NCBI GenBank assembly: GCA_030550735.1
Contig: JAUQOT010000004.1
Span: forward strand, 1-26,590
Length of the DNA: 26,590 nucleotides
Reading direction: 5' to 3'
DNA from: Patescibacteria group bacterium
Lineage (GTDB): Bacteria > Patescibacteriota > Minisyncoccia > UBA6257 > HR35
Both the position numbers and the translations under genes were made by a program. Positions 7,902 through 15,184 of this stretch are shown one piece after another. How positions within the stretch are numbered: the first letter of the stretch is position 1; each line of letters begins with the position of its first letter. The notes below the pieces were generated by a model that saw only the letters and a program-made list of their open reading frames with translations, did not search any database and was not told where the DNA came from.

Positions 7902-9539
7902 ATGAATAATTTTTTAGATAAATTAAAGAAATTAAGAAGAGAACAAGAAGAATTTTTAGCTCAAAAGTTAGCTCAAAAATTTAATGTCCCTTATTTTAAT
8001 TTAAGTATAACTAAACCTAAAACATCGGCTCTTGAATTTTTACCTAAAGACATCGCTGAAAAAACAAAAACCATCCCCTTAGAATACACAGGAAAAAATA
8101 TTGTTTTAGGAACAGTTGATCCTTTGTCTTCTGAATTTAAAAACCTTTTGAATGATCTTAAAAAAAATAACCTAACCATTGTTTGGGGGATAATATCTTT
8201 ATCGAGTTTTAATGAAGGTTTAGACGAATATCAAATTCTTAAATTAAAAAAATTTCAAATTGTAAAAACACTTGAAATTGATTCTTCAGTAATTAAAACC
8301 ATAAAAGAAGAAATAACCCGAAAAGAAATGCTTCAAGAATTTTGTCGGCAGCTTATAAAAGATAATCCCTTTCTTTTACTTGATGTAATTGTCGCTGGAG
8401 CAATTAAATTTGAAGTTTCTGATATCCATATTGAACCTTATGAAAATAAAGTTTATGTAAGATATAGGATTGACGGTTTACTTCATGAAGTTATTGAATT
8501 TCCTCTTGAAATTTATGATGTTATTAAAAGTAGACTCAAAATAATTTCGGGGATGCTTCTTAATATAACTGATAAACCTCAAGACGGAAGATTTTCTCTT
8601 ATTTACGAAAATGGAAATATTGATTTTAGAGTTTCTCTTTTACCATCAACACATGGAGAAAGTTTTGTTATAAGAGTTTTAATTTTTAGTCAAATTTTAA
8701 AAAATCTCGAAGAGCTTGGTTTAAGAAATGATGATTATGAAATTCTTTTAAGGAACATAAATCAACCAAACGGTTTGATTTTAAATACTGGACCAACTGG
8801 CTCAGGAAAAACAACAACCCTTTACGCTATTTTAATGAAAATAAAAAACCCCAACATTAAAATAATCACAATTGAGAATCCAGTAGAATATAAGATTGAA
8901 GGAATAACCCAAGTAGAAATTGATGAAAAGAAAAATTTTACTTTTGCTGAAGCTTTAAGATCATTTTTAAGACATGATCCCGATGTTATTTTAGTTGGTG
9001 AAATTAGAGACGAAGATACTGCTCAAACAGCGATTCAGGCATCATTAACTGGTCATTTAGTTCTCTCAACTCTTCATACCAATGACTCTTTAGGGGCTAT
9101 TCCAAGGCTTTTAAGTTTAAAAGTAAACCCCAAATTAATTCCAGCTGCCCTAAGACTTGTTATTGCTCAAAGACTTGTAAGAAAAATTTGTCCTTTTTGT
9201 TTAGAAGAGTATGAACCCCCAGAAGATATTAAGGAAAAAATAATAAATAATCTTCCTTTAAGATTAAAGGAAAAAATAGATACAAAAAAAATAACTCTCG
9301 CACATGGTTTGGGTTGTGAAAAATGTTTTAATTCTGGTTATAAAGGAAGAACAGGAATTTTTGAGCTTTTAGAAATTACTCCTGAATTAGAAGATTTAAT
9401 TTATAAACAACCCTCAGAAACAGAAATTTATGAAGCAGTAAAAAATAAATTTGTTTCCCTTAAACAAGACGGTATTTATAAGGCTTTAAATAAAATTACT
9501 ACTTTAGAAGAAGTAGAAAGAGTTGTGGGGTTGATTTAA
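7902..9539 (+). CDS. pilB: Type IV pilus assembly/type II secretion ATPase
   Basis: A hexameric cytoplasmic ATPase that powers pilus extension. The N-terminal region (about 1-130) resembles an MshEN-type domain. The core starts near residue 150 with an SDIHIEPYE motif. Walker A GPTGSGKTTT is near residue 297, an Asp box and Walker B follow in DPDVILVGEIRDEDTA, and the His box is GHLVLSTLHTND. The zinc-binding CPFC and CEKC pairs, about 40 residues apart, favour PilB/GspE over VirB11. No other pilus genes adjoin it, but the split comEC lies 3 kb downstream, suggesting a DNA-uptake role. The converging ssrA ends 5 nt past its stop. Confidence 0.93.
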   Translation: MNNFLDKLKKLRREQEEFLAQKLAQKFNVPYFNLSITKPKTSALEFLPKDIAEKTKTIPLEYTGKNIVLGTVDPLSSEFKNLLNDLKKNNLTIVWGIISLSSFNEGLDEYQILKLKKFQIVKTLEIDSSVIKTIKEEITRKEMLQEFCRQLIKDNPFLLLDVIVAGAIKFEVSDIHIEPYENKVYVRYRIDGLLHEVIEFPLEIYDVIKSRLKIISGMLLNITDKPQDGRFSLIYENGNIDFRVSLLPSTHGESFVIRVLIFSQILKNLEELGLRNDDYEILLRNINQPNGLILNTGPTGSGKTTTLYAILMKIKNPNIKIITIENPVEYKIEGITQVEIDEKKNFTFAEALRSFLRHDPDVILVGEIRDEDTAQTAIQASLTGHLVLSTLHTNDSLGAIPRLLSLKVNPKLIPAALRLVIAQRLVRKICPFCLEEYEPPEDIKEKIINNLPLRLKEKIDTKKITLAHGLGCEKCFNSGYKGRTGIFELLEITPELEDLIYKQPSETEIYEAVKNKFVSLKQDGIYKALNKITTLEEVERVVGLI

Positions 9540-9544
9540 TTTTG

Positions 9545-9879
9545 TGGAGACGAGGGGAATTGAACCCCTATCGAAGGAAAGTTGGGTTATTGGCTCTCCT
9601 GGTGCAGTCTGATTTTTAATTTCGTTCTTCTAAGGATAATCAGACAAACCTTAGAAGAACAAAGATCCTTTTCTTTCAGCTTAAGGTCGGATCACCCCTT
9701 AAGCCAAGTAGGGATTATTTTTTAGCCCCAAAAACCCCTCCCTACAAGAGTTTTTGGAACTCGCTCTTACGAAAGAGCGTATGCTGGAACTCTGTTGGCA
9801 CTTTTTGGGTTTTTAAGGCCCCCAAAGCCTACCAGCTCCAATAACCCTTCTTTCCTCCTCGACTTCCGTTTTCGTCCCC
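9545..9879 (-). ncRNA. ssrA: tmRNA (transfer-messenger RNA)
   Basis: On the minus strand the molecule starts GGGGACG, which pairs with CGTCTCC at the 3' end to form the acceptor stem. A T-arm with GGGGTTCAATTCCCC adjoins it. The long P2 helix is GGGTTATTGG near the 5' end with CCAATAACCC near the 3' end. Internal hairpins and pseudoknots are visible (CTTCTAAGG/CCTTAGAAG, with the loop's GTCTGATT matching a downstream AATCAGAC). With SmpB it rescues stalled ribosomes and adds a degradation tag. CCA is not encoded. The 5' end lies 3 nt after the smpB stop, so processing from a shared transcript is likely. Confidence 0.95.
9767..9799 (-). other. tmRNA tag-peptide reading frame (ANRVPAYALS, stop)
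   Basis: Within ssrA, the frame starting at the probable resume codon GCC (9799) reads Ala-Asn-Arg-Val-Pro-Ala-Tyr-Ala-Leu-Ser and then TAA at 9767. The stop lies in a hairpin (CGCTCTT/AAGAGCG), as is normal for tmRNA. The A-N start and Y-A-L run match known tags, but the usual final Ala-Ala is replaced by a single Ser. Confidence 0.75.
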
Positions 9880-9882
9880 ATT

Positions 9883-10335
9883 TTAGATGCTACTTCTTTT
9901 TAGTTTTCTTTCATAAATTCTTTTGAAATCTTTTTCCTTTATTTTTTCTCTTTTTTCAAATTTTTTCAAACCCTTTACTAAAGCAATCTCTACTTTTATT
10001 AAATTATTCTTATTATAAATTTTTAAAGGAACAATTGTCAAGCCCTTGGTTTTTAATTTATTTATAAGATAATTTATCTCTCTTTTTTTTAAAAGAAGTT
10101 TTCGTGGCCGATAAGGATCGTAATTTTTGAAACAATTTTTTTCCTGATAGGGTGGAATATAGAAATTAACTAAATAAAGTTCATTACCTTTTTTAGAGAC
10201 ATAACTTCCTTTTAAACTTCCTTTACCTGAAAAAATAGATTTAACTTCAAAACCGTGCAAAACAATACCAGCATCAAATTTTTCTAAAATTTGATAATTT
10301 TTAAAAATATCTTTATTTTGAATGATAACCCCCAT
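9883..10335 (-). CDS. smpB: SsrA-binding protein SmpB
   Basis: The tmRNA partner that places tmRNA in the empty A site of stalled ribosomes. The 150-residue length fits, and the conserved segments are present: NKDIFKNYQILEKFDAGIVL (NRKAxHDY-like start), GFEVKSIFSGKGSLKGSYV, an RPRKLLLKKREI box and GLTIVPLKIY. The C-terminal tail is Lys/Arg-rich. The next feature downstream is ssrA itself, only 3 nt away, so the protein and its RNA partner are probably made from one transcript. A TATTAT (10346-10341 on the minus strand) lies 5 nt before the ATG. Confidence 0.95.
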   Translation of the reverse strand: MGVIIQNKDIFKNYQILEKFDAGIVLHGFEVKSIFSGKGSLKGSYVSKKGNELYLVNFYIPPYQEKNCFKNYDPYRPRKLLLKKREINYLINKLKTKGLTIVPLKIYNKNNLIKVEIALVKGLKKFEKREKIKEKDFKRIYERKLKRSSI

Positions 10336-10352
10336 ATTTTATAATAAAGTTA
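10336..10352. promoter_or_regulatory. 17-bp divergent promoter with overlapping -10 elements (smpB and ftsK)
   Basis: Only 17 bp separate the two start codons. The plus strand has TATAAT at 10340-10345, exactly 7 nt before the ftsK ATG, with TTGAAT at 10318-10323 (16-nt spacer). The minus strand has TATTAT at 10346-10341, 5 nt before the smpB ATG. The two -10 elements share five bases through near-palindromic sequence. Both mRNAs should be leaderless or nearly so. Confidence 0.6.
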
Positions 10353-12437
10353 ATGCCCAAAAAACGTTCATTAGAAGTTAAAACAATAGAAATCATAAAA
10401 AACCTGATTTCTTCTGAAAATTTTAAAACATTTTTAGCTTGGATTAATATTTTTCTTTCGTTATTTTTTTTACTTTTAATCATTAGTTCAAATGGAAAAT
10501 TAAATGAAATTTTAGGTATTCATTTTAAAAATCTTTTTGGCTGGTCTTTTTACTTTTTACCCTTTTTAACACTCTTTTTTTCTTATCCATTTTTTAAAAA
10601 ATATAGTTGGTTTAAAGTTATCTCTAAATTATTAGGTGTTTTTATAATTTTTTTAATCTTTAATTTTTATTTTTATTTCTTTTTTCGTGAAGCTGGTTAT
10701 TTAAACAATCTTTGGAATTTTTTATCTAATTTAGTGAGTAGTTGGGGAATGTTATTTTTATCGCTTAATCTCTTTTTGTTTTCTTTTTGGTTAATATTAG
10801 AAAACAAGTTTTTTGAATTATTAATAAAAATTTTTAATCAAACCAAGAAACAAGTTGAAGAATCGATAAAAAAACCTAGCGAACCCCATCCCCTTAAAGG
10901 CGTAAGACAAGAAATAAAAATTAAAAAAAATAACGAAGAAACACCTTCTAAACCAAAACCAACCCTGGTCTTTAAAGAAATTATTGAAAAAAGCAAATGG
11001 GAACTGCCACCAATTTCCTTATTAAAGCAAAGTAAAGAAGAAGTAATTGCTCCAGATATTAATAAGACTTCAGAAATAATTAAAAAAACTCTTGAAAGTT
11101 TTGGTATTAAATCAGAAATTGTTAATGTTGAAGTTGGTCCAGCAATTACAAGATTTTCTTTAAAACCAGGTGAAGGCGTTAAACTTTCTAAAATTTTAAG
11201 TCTTCAAAACGATATAGCCCTAGCCCTAGGAGCACCCAATCTTATTCTTGAAACACCTGTTCCCGGAAAAGCAGTAATAGGAATTGAGGTTCCTAATCTT
11301 AAACCAGCAATTGTTAAGTTAGGTAATTTATTAAACACCGATGAATTTTTAAACTCGGAAACTCTTTTGATCTTTCCTCTAGGAAGAAAAATAAATGGTG
11401 AAGTTGTTTTTGCTGATTTGGCAAAAATGCCTCATCTTCTGATTGCAGGAACAACAGGTTCAGGTAAATCAATTTTTATTCATAATATGTTGATTTCGTT
11501 TTTAATGAAAAATACCCCCGAAACATTAAATTTGATATTAATTGATCCTAAAAGAGTTGAGCTCATAAGATACCAATCATTACCCCATCTTCTTTTAAAC
11601 CCAGTAGTTGATCTTAAAAAAACCCTATCGGTTTTTAATTGGCTTATTAATGAAATGGATGAAAGATATAAAAAATTAGAAGCCTTAGGAGCAAGAGATA
11701 TTGATGGTTATAACAAAAAATTAATCCAAAGAAAAGGAAAAATAATGCCAAGAATTGTTTTAGTTATTGATGAAATGGCCGATTTAATGATAACTTATGG
11801 TTCATCGGTTGAAGCAATGATTATAAGATTGGCTCAAATGGCAAGAGCTACCGGAATCCATCTTATTTTAGCAACCCAAAGACCCTCTGTTGATATTGTT
11901 ACTGGTCTTATAAAAGCAAATATTCCTAATAGGATTTGTTTTAAAGTCGCAAGCCAAGTTGATTCACGAACAGTTCTTGATACTGCTGGAGCAGAAAAAC
12001 TTATAGGTTCGGGTGATGGTCTTTTTATTTCTACTCATCTTCATTCACCTCTTAGAATTAAAGCACCTTTTGTAACTGAAGAAGAAATGGATAGGGTTAT
12101 TAGTTTTTGGACAAAACAAACAGAAAAAATTCCTGCAATCGAAGTTCAAAGAATTTCTTTAGAGGAATTAGAAAAAAAATTTGCTTTTTCTTCTGAAGAT
12201 TTAGAAGATGAAGAATTGTTTAAAGAGGCAGTTAGAATTGTTGTTGAAACAGGTAGAGCTTCAACATCTCTTCTTCAGAGAAAATTAAAAATTGGCTATG
12301 CTAGAGCAGCTCGCCTTTTAGATTTAATGGAAGAAAGAGGTATTGTTTCACCACCTGAAGGATCTAAACCGAGAAGAGTTTTAATTGGACCCGAAGAAAT
12401 AGAAAATTTTTTTGAAAATCAAGAAAATCAAAATTAA
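10353..12437 (+). CDS. ftsK: DNA translocase FtsK/SpoIIIE
   Basis: A septum-located motor that pumps chromosomal DNA during division. In 694 residues, four N-terminal membrane helices lie between about 25 and 150. A short linker follows, then the alpha/beta motor with Walker A GTTGSGKS near residue 366, Walker B LVIDEMADLM near 472 and the conserved ATQRPSVDIVTGLIKANIP segment. A C-terminal winged-helix gamma domain (about 625-690, with GRASTSLLQRKLKIGYARAARLLD) reads the polarity of chromosomal DNA. The linker is short compared with E. coli FtsK, as in SpoIIIE-like forms. The 3' end overlaps a convergent small gene by 4 bp. Confidence 0.95.
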   Translation: MPKKRSLEVKTIEIIKNLISSENFKTFLAWINIFLSLFFLLLIISSNGKLNEILGIHFKNLFGWSFYFLPFLTLFFSYPFFKKYSWFKVISKLLGVFIIFLIFNFYFYFFFREAGYLNNLWNFLSNLVSSWGMLFLSLNLFLFSFWLILENKFFELLIKIFNQTKKQVEESIKKPSEPHPLKGVRQEIKIKKNNEETPSKPKPTLVFKEIIEKSKWELPPISLLKQSKEEVIAPDINKTSEIIKKTLESFGIKSEIVNVEVGPAITRFSLKPGEGVKLSKILSLQNDIALALGAPNLILETPVPGKAVIGIEVPNLKPAIVKLGNLLNTDEFLNSETLLIFPLGRKINGEVVFADLAKMPHLLIAGTTGSGKSIFIHNMLISFLMKNTPETLNLILIDPKRVELIRYQSLPHLLLNPVVDLKKTLSVFNWLINEMDERYKKLEALGARDIDGYNKKLIQRKGKIMPRIVLVIDEMADLMITYGSSVEAMIIRLAQMARATGIHLILATQRPSVDIVTGLIKANIPNRICFKVASQVDSRTVLDTAGAEKLIGSGDGLFISTHLHSPLRIKAPFVTEEEMDRVISFWTKQTEKIPAIEVQRISLEELEKKFAFSSEDLEDEELFKEAVRIVVETGRASTSLLQRKLKIGYARAARLLDLMEERGIVSPPEGSKPRRVLIGPEEIENFFENQENQN

Positions 12438-12751
12438 TCTCTACCTATTGATTCAAGAAAATTTCTTAAAAGATTAGGAACAAAAAGAGCAGCAAAAAGA
12501 AGAATTAATCCTAAAATAACATAAAGAAAAGTTTTATGAAGCTCTTTAACATCCCCCTTACTAAAAAAATATTTAAAACCAAGAAAAATTAAAATTCCAC
12601 TTGAAATAAATAATATCAAAGAAAAAGCAAATCTTATTAGTCTTCCTAAAACTTTTAATACATAATCTTGAATTTTTTGAAAACCATCATCTTGAGCTAA
12701 GGCTAAATTTAAAACTAAAGCGAAAATTAAAAAAATTATTACACTTTTCAT
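12434..12751 (-). CDS. Small exported two-helix protein, VirB2/TrbC-like pilin candidate
   Basis: A 105-residue protein with a signal peptide (about 1-19, probable cleavage after ALA in LNLALAQ). Two membrane helices follow, at about 36-60 and 72-93, separated by a short charged loop (FFSKGDVKELHK). This is the layout of VirB2/TrbC-like pilins, which are common as small cassettes in Patescibacteria. Mature pilins of this class assemble into conjugative or related filaments. A TAAAAT (12764-12759, minus strand) lies exactly 7 nt before the ATG, predicting a leaderless mRNA. Family assignment rests on topology and loop pattern, so it is moderate. Confidence 0.7.
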   Translation of the reverse strand: MKSVIIFLIFALVLNLALAQDDGFQKIQDYVLKVLGRLIRFAFSLILFISSGILIFLGFKYFFSKGDVKELHKTFLYVILGLILLFAALFVPNLLRNFLESIGRD

Positions 12752-12783
12752 TAATTTAATTTTAAAATAAAATTTTTTTAAGA
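12752..12783. promoter_or_regulatory. Divergent promoter for the pilin-like gene and tRNA-Arg/comEC
   Basis: On the minus strand TAAAAT (12764-12759) lies 7 nt from the pilin ATG. On the plus strand TAAAAT at 12768-12773, or the overlapping copy at 12763-12768, would start transcription near 12781, about 3 nt before the tRNA-Arg 5' end. No good -35 is obvious for the plus strand. Confidence 0.45.
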
Positions 12784-12854
12784 GCCCCTGTAGCTCAAAG
12801 GAAGAGCGTCTCCGTCCTAAGGAGAAGATGGAGGTTCGAGTCCTCCCAGGGGTA
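12784..12854 (+). tRNA. tRNA-Arg (anticodon CCT)
   Basis: A cloverleaf can be drawn. The acceptor is GCCCCTG with CAGGGGT (one G-U pair), followed by discriminator A. The D-arm is GCTC/GAGC. The anticodon stem is TCTCC/GGAGA with loop GTCCTAA, giving anticodon CCT, which reads AGG. The variable region is 4 nt. The T-arm is GGAGG-TTCGAGT-CCTCC. CCA is not encoded. The comEC start codon lies only 5 nt downstream. Confidence 0.95.
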
Positions 12855-12859
12855 ATTTT

Positions 12860-14047
12860 ATGAAAGCAAATGCTTTCTTTTTTCTTTCCTTATTTTTAAT
12901 CATTATATTTTCTTTTTTTAAAATTAGTTTATTTAAAAGAGATCAGGTTTATTTTGTTTTAGATTACCCTTATTTGATGAATAATTACAAAATAACGAAA
13001 CTTCTTTATTTAAAAGATTTAAAAATTTACTATCTTTACTCCGATTATTTTAATGAATATTCTCCCGGAGATATTCTTAGTTTAGAAAAATTTAAATCAA
13101 AAGAAAACAAAATTTTCTTTCCTCAAGAAATTAAGGTTTTAAAAAAATCAAAAATTTCCTATTTTTCTTTTTTAAGAAATTATTTAAAAGAAACAATTGA
13201 AAAATCTTTGCCTTGGCCAGAAGAAAATATTTTAAGGGGAATTATTTTGGGTGATGAAATAGAAAACCATGAGTTAAAAGAAAATTTTAGAAAAATAGGG
13301 ATTTCCCATCTTTTTGTTGCTTCTGGAGGAAACCTAGTTATTTTTACTGCCATAATCTATCAGATTTTTAAAAAACTTAATTTTTTTTACAAAAACATCT
13401 CTTCTTTTTTAACTCTATTTTTTTTATTATTTTATATTTTCCTTGTTGGTTTTGAGGGATCTATTTTAAGAGCAAGTATTTTTTCGTTTATCTTCCTTTT
13501 GTTTAAAACTTTTTCAGGAAGAATTGTTCTTCTTAGAAATATATTAATATTTTCGATTTTTATTATCATTCTTTTTTCTCCTTTTATTTTTCTTGAGCCA
13601 GGAACAATTCTTTCTTATTTTTCTTTCATCGGAATAGTTTATTTAGCTCCTTTCTTAGAAGAAAAACTTAAGAAGTATTTAAACTTTGAAAATTTAATTT
13701 CTATTTTCTCTTCAACTTTTGCTTCGTTTATTTTTACATTTCCCTTAACGGGATTCTTTTTTGGAGAAATAAATTTTTATGGTTTGTTTTTTAATTTACT
13801 TTTTGTTCCCCTCGTTTCCTTAATTTTTTATTTTGGTTTAATTTTTATATTTTTGCCGTTTTTTAATAAAGCTTTATATTTTTTAATAATTTTTATAAGT
13901 AAAATATCTTCATTAGCAAAAATATTTCCAGAATTACCCCTCTCTTTACCTCCTTTATTTTTTGTTTTTTATTACTTATTCTTGATTTTAATAATTTATC
14001 AACTTAATAAAAATGAAAACATTGAATTTAATTTTGCTCTTCGTTAA
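12860..14047 (+). CDS. comEC: ComEC/Rec2 channel part (OB and competence membrane domain)
   Basis: The N-terminal two thirds of a ComEC/Rec2 DNA-uptake channel, 395 residues. A membrane helix (about 5-24) is followed by a DUF4131/OB-like region (about 30-110). The competence domain signature is ENILRGIILGDE...NFRKIGISHLFVASGG, in which ASGGN replaces the more common SGLH. Six or more membrane helices follow, from about 165 to 385. It imports single-stranded DNA through the membrane. The metallo-beta-lactamase part is encoded by the next gene, which overlaps by 35 bp in another frame. The start lies 5 nt after tRNA-Arg and lacks a Shine-Dalgarno sequence, so release of the tRNA 3' end would leave a nearly leaderless mRNA. 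Confidence 0.88.
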   Translation: MKANAFFFLSLFLIIIFSFFKISLFKRDQVYFVLDYPYLMNNYKITKLLYLKDLKIYYLYSDYFNEYSPGDILSLEKFKSKENKIFFPQEIKVLKKSKISYFSFLRNYLKETIEKSLPWPEENILRGIILGDEIENHELKENFRKIGISHLFVASGGNLVIFTAIIYQIFKKLNFFYKNISSFLTLFFLLFYIFLVGFEGSILRASIFSFIFLLFKTFSGRIVLLRNILIFSIFIIILFSPFIFLEPGTILSYFSFIGIVYLAPFLEEKLKKYLNFENLISIFSSTFASFIFTFPLTGFFFGEINFYGLFFNLLFVPLVSLIFYFGLIFIFLPFFNKALYFLIIFISKISSLAKIFPELPLSLPPLFFVFYYLFLILIIYQLNKNENIEFNFALR

Positions 14048-14810
14048 TTTTTTTATTTACACAACTATTTTTCAATTTCTCTTTTCACCTGATTTTGTTT
14101 TATTTCCTGATATTGGTCAAGGAACATCAGTTATTATTAAAGAGGGAAAAAATGTTTTTATTTACGACACAGGAAAAGAAAATTATAAACTTTTAAACTC
14201 TTTAAGAAATAATTTACCTTTTTATCAAAAACGAATAGACATAGTTATTATTTCTCATCCTGATATTGATCATTACCTTAACCTTTTGACTTTATTTTCA
14301 AAATATAAAATTAGAGTTTTAATAATTAATAAATTTGCCCTTAAAGATGAGAACTTTAAGAATTGGATTATTAAGTTTAAAGAAAAAAATCAATCAATAA
14401 TTTTTCTTGATGATAAGGACGTTATCAAAACAAAAAATAATGATTTAGAGATGAAAATTCTTCATCCTGATAAAGATTATTCAAAAGATAATGATAACTC
14501 ATTGGTTGTTTTATTAAAATTTAAAAACAAAAGTTTTCTTTTAACCGGAGATATTGAAAAAGAAGGGATTTTGAGTCTTCAAAAAAGATATGATTTAAAA
14601 AATATAGATTTTCTTCTTTATCCCCATCATGGTTCAAAATATTCATTAATTGAGAGTTTTTATAAAAAATTAAATCCTAAAGTTATTATTATTCAAAATG
14701 GTTTTAATCGTTTTGGTCATCCCCATAAAGAAGTTATTGATTTTTTTAAACAATCACAAAAAGAAATTTGGTTAACTAACGTTTTGGGTGATTTAAAAAT
14801 TGAGTTATAA
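14013..14810 (+). CDS. ComEC-type metallo-beta-lactamase domain as a separate protein
   Basis: A 265-residue protein with one N-terminal membrane helix (about 4-24) and a metallo-beta-lactamase fold matching the C-terminal domain of ComEC. The motifs are PDIGQGTS (the family DVGQGD), SHPDIDHYLNL (metal-binding HxDxDH), LTGDIEKEG and YPHHGSKYS. In ComEC this domain probably degrades the non-transported DNA strand. It starts inside the preceding gene (35-bp overlap, +1 relative frame). That frame is open back to about 13995, so either translational coupling or a +1 frameshift is possible. Its stop codon overlaps the -10 (TATAAT, 14806-14811) of the RNase P RNA gene. Confidence 0.88.
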   Translation: MKTLNLILLFVNFFIYTTIFQFLFSPDFVLFPDIGQGTSVIIKEGKNVFIYDTGKENYKLLNSLRNNLPFYQKRIDIVIISHPDIDHYLNLLTLFSKYKIRVLIINKFALKDENFKNWIIKFKEKNQSIIFLDDKDVIKTKNNDLEMKILHPDKDYSKDNDNSLVVLLKFKNKSFLLTGDIEKEGILSLQKRYDLKNIDFLLYPHHGSKYSLIESFYKKLNPKVIIIQNGFNRFGHPHKEVIDFFKQSQKEIWLTNVLGDLKIEL

Positions 14811-14811
14811 T
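14806..14811 (+). promoter_or_regulatory. -10 element of rnpB
   Basis: TATAAT overlaps the stop codon of the upstream gene. Seven bases separate it from A14819, the first base of the P1 helix. This gives an internal measure of -10 to +1 distance in this genome. A weak TTGGGT at 14785-14790 could be the -35. Confidence 0.6.
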
Positions 14812-14818
14812 TTTATTT

Positions 14819-15175
14819 AGAGGAAAAGCGGCCAATCGCTAAAAGTTTTATCTTTTGGAGGAAAGTCCGAGCTCTCCATATTAATAAGAGCGGAGAAAAT
14901 CCGCTAAGCTGTAAAGCTTAAAGAGAAAGAACAGAGACCATACTATCCTAAAACCGAAAGGTTTTAGGAGAAAGGTGAAAAGCGAGGGGGTGTTAAAAAA
15001 TTCTTTTTTTAGCTACCCCTCGGTTTAGCAAAGCAATTTGCTAAACTTCTTTCTCTTTCTTACGGAGAGCAAGGTCGTGCCTCAAAAAAGAGGCGTACTG
15101 CTAGAGAAAGAAAGCAATTTCTTTCGTAAGATAGATGATTGGCTAAAACAGAACTCGGCTTATTGCTTTTCCTCT
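14819..15175 (+). ncRNA. rnpB: RNase P RNA (bacterial)
   Basis: The catalytic RNA that removes tRNA 5' leaders. P1 pairs AGAGGAAAAGC at the 5' end with GCTTTTCCTCT at the 3' end. P2 pairs GCCAATC with GATTGGC. Conserved core blocks are present in order: GAGGAAAGTCCGAGCTC, ACAGAGACCAT, GGTGAAAAG, GAGCAAGGTCG, GATAGATGATTGG and ACAGAACTCGGCTTAT. A P12-like hairpin CGAGGGG/CCCCTCG and a second GTTTAGCAAA/TTTGCTAAAC lie in the middle. The P15-like hairpin GCCTC-A6-GAGGC lacks the GGU that binds tRNA CCA. A short T run follows P1. yebC starts 9 nt later. Confidence 0.95.
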
Positions 15176-15184
15176 TTTTAAAAA

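Noticed and set aside
7991..8179. Minus-strand open frame inside pilB
   Set aside because: It lies wholly within a well-supported ATPase gene and has no recognisable motif or promoter of its own.
13995..14047. comEC as a pseudogene broken by frameshift
   Set aside because: Both halves keep their key motifs, and the second has its own start and membrane helix; a split or coupled gene pair is more likely, though a sequencing indel is not excluded.
14812..15178. Repeat-rich hairpin cluster as a possible CRISPR or novel regulatory RNA
   Set aside because: The conserved core blocks and P1/P2 pairing identify it as RNase P RNA; the extra hairpins are its variable arms.
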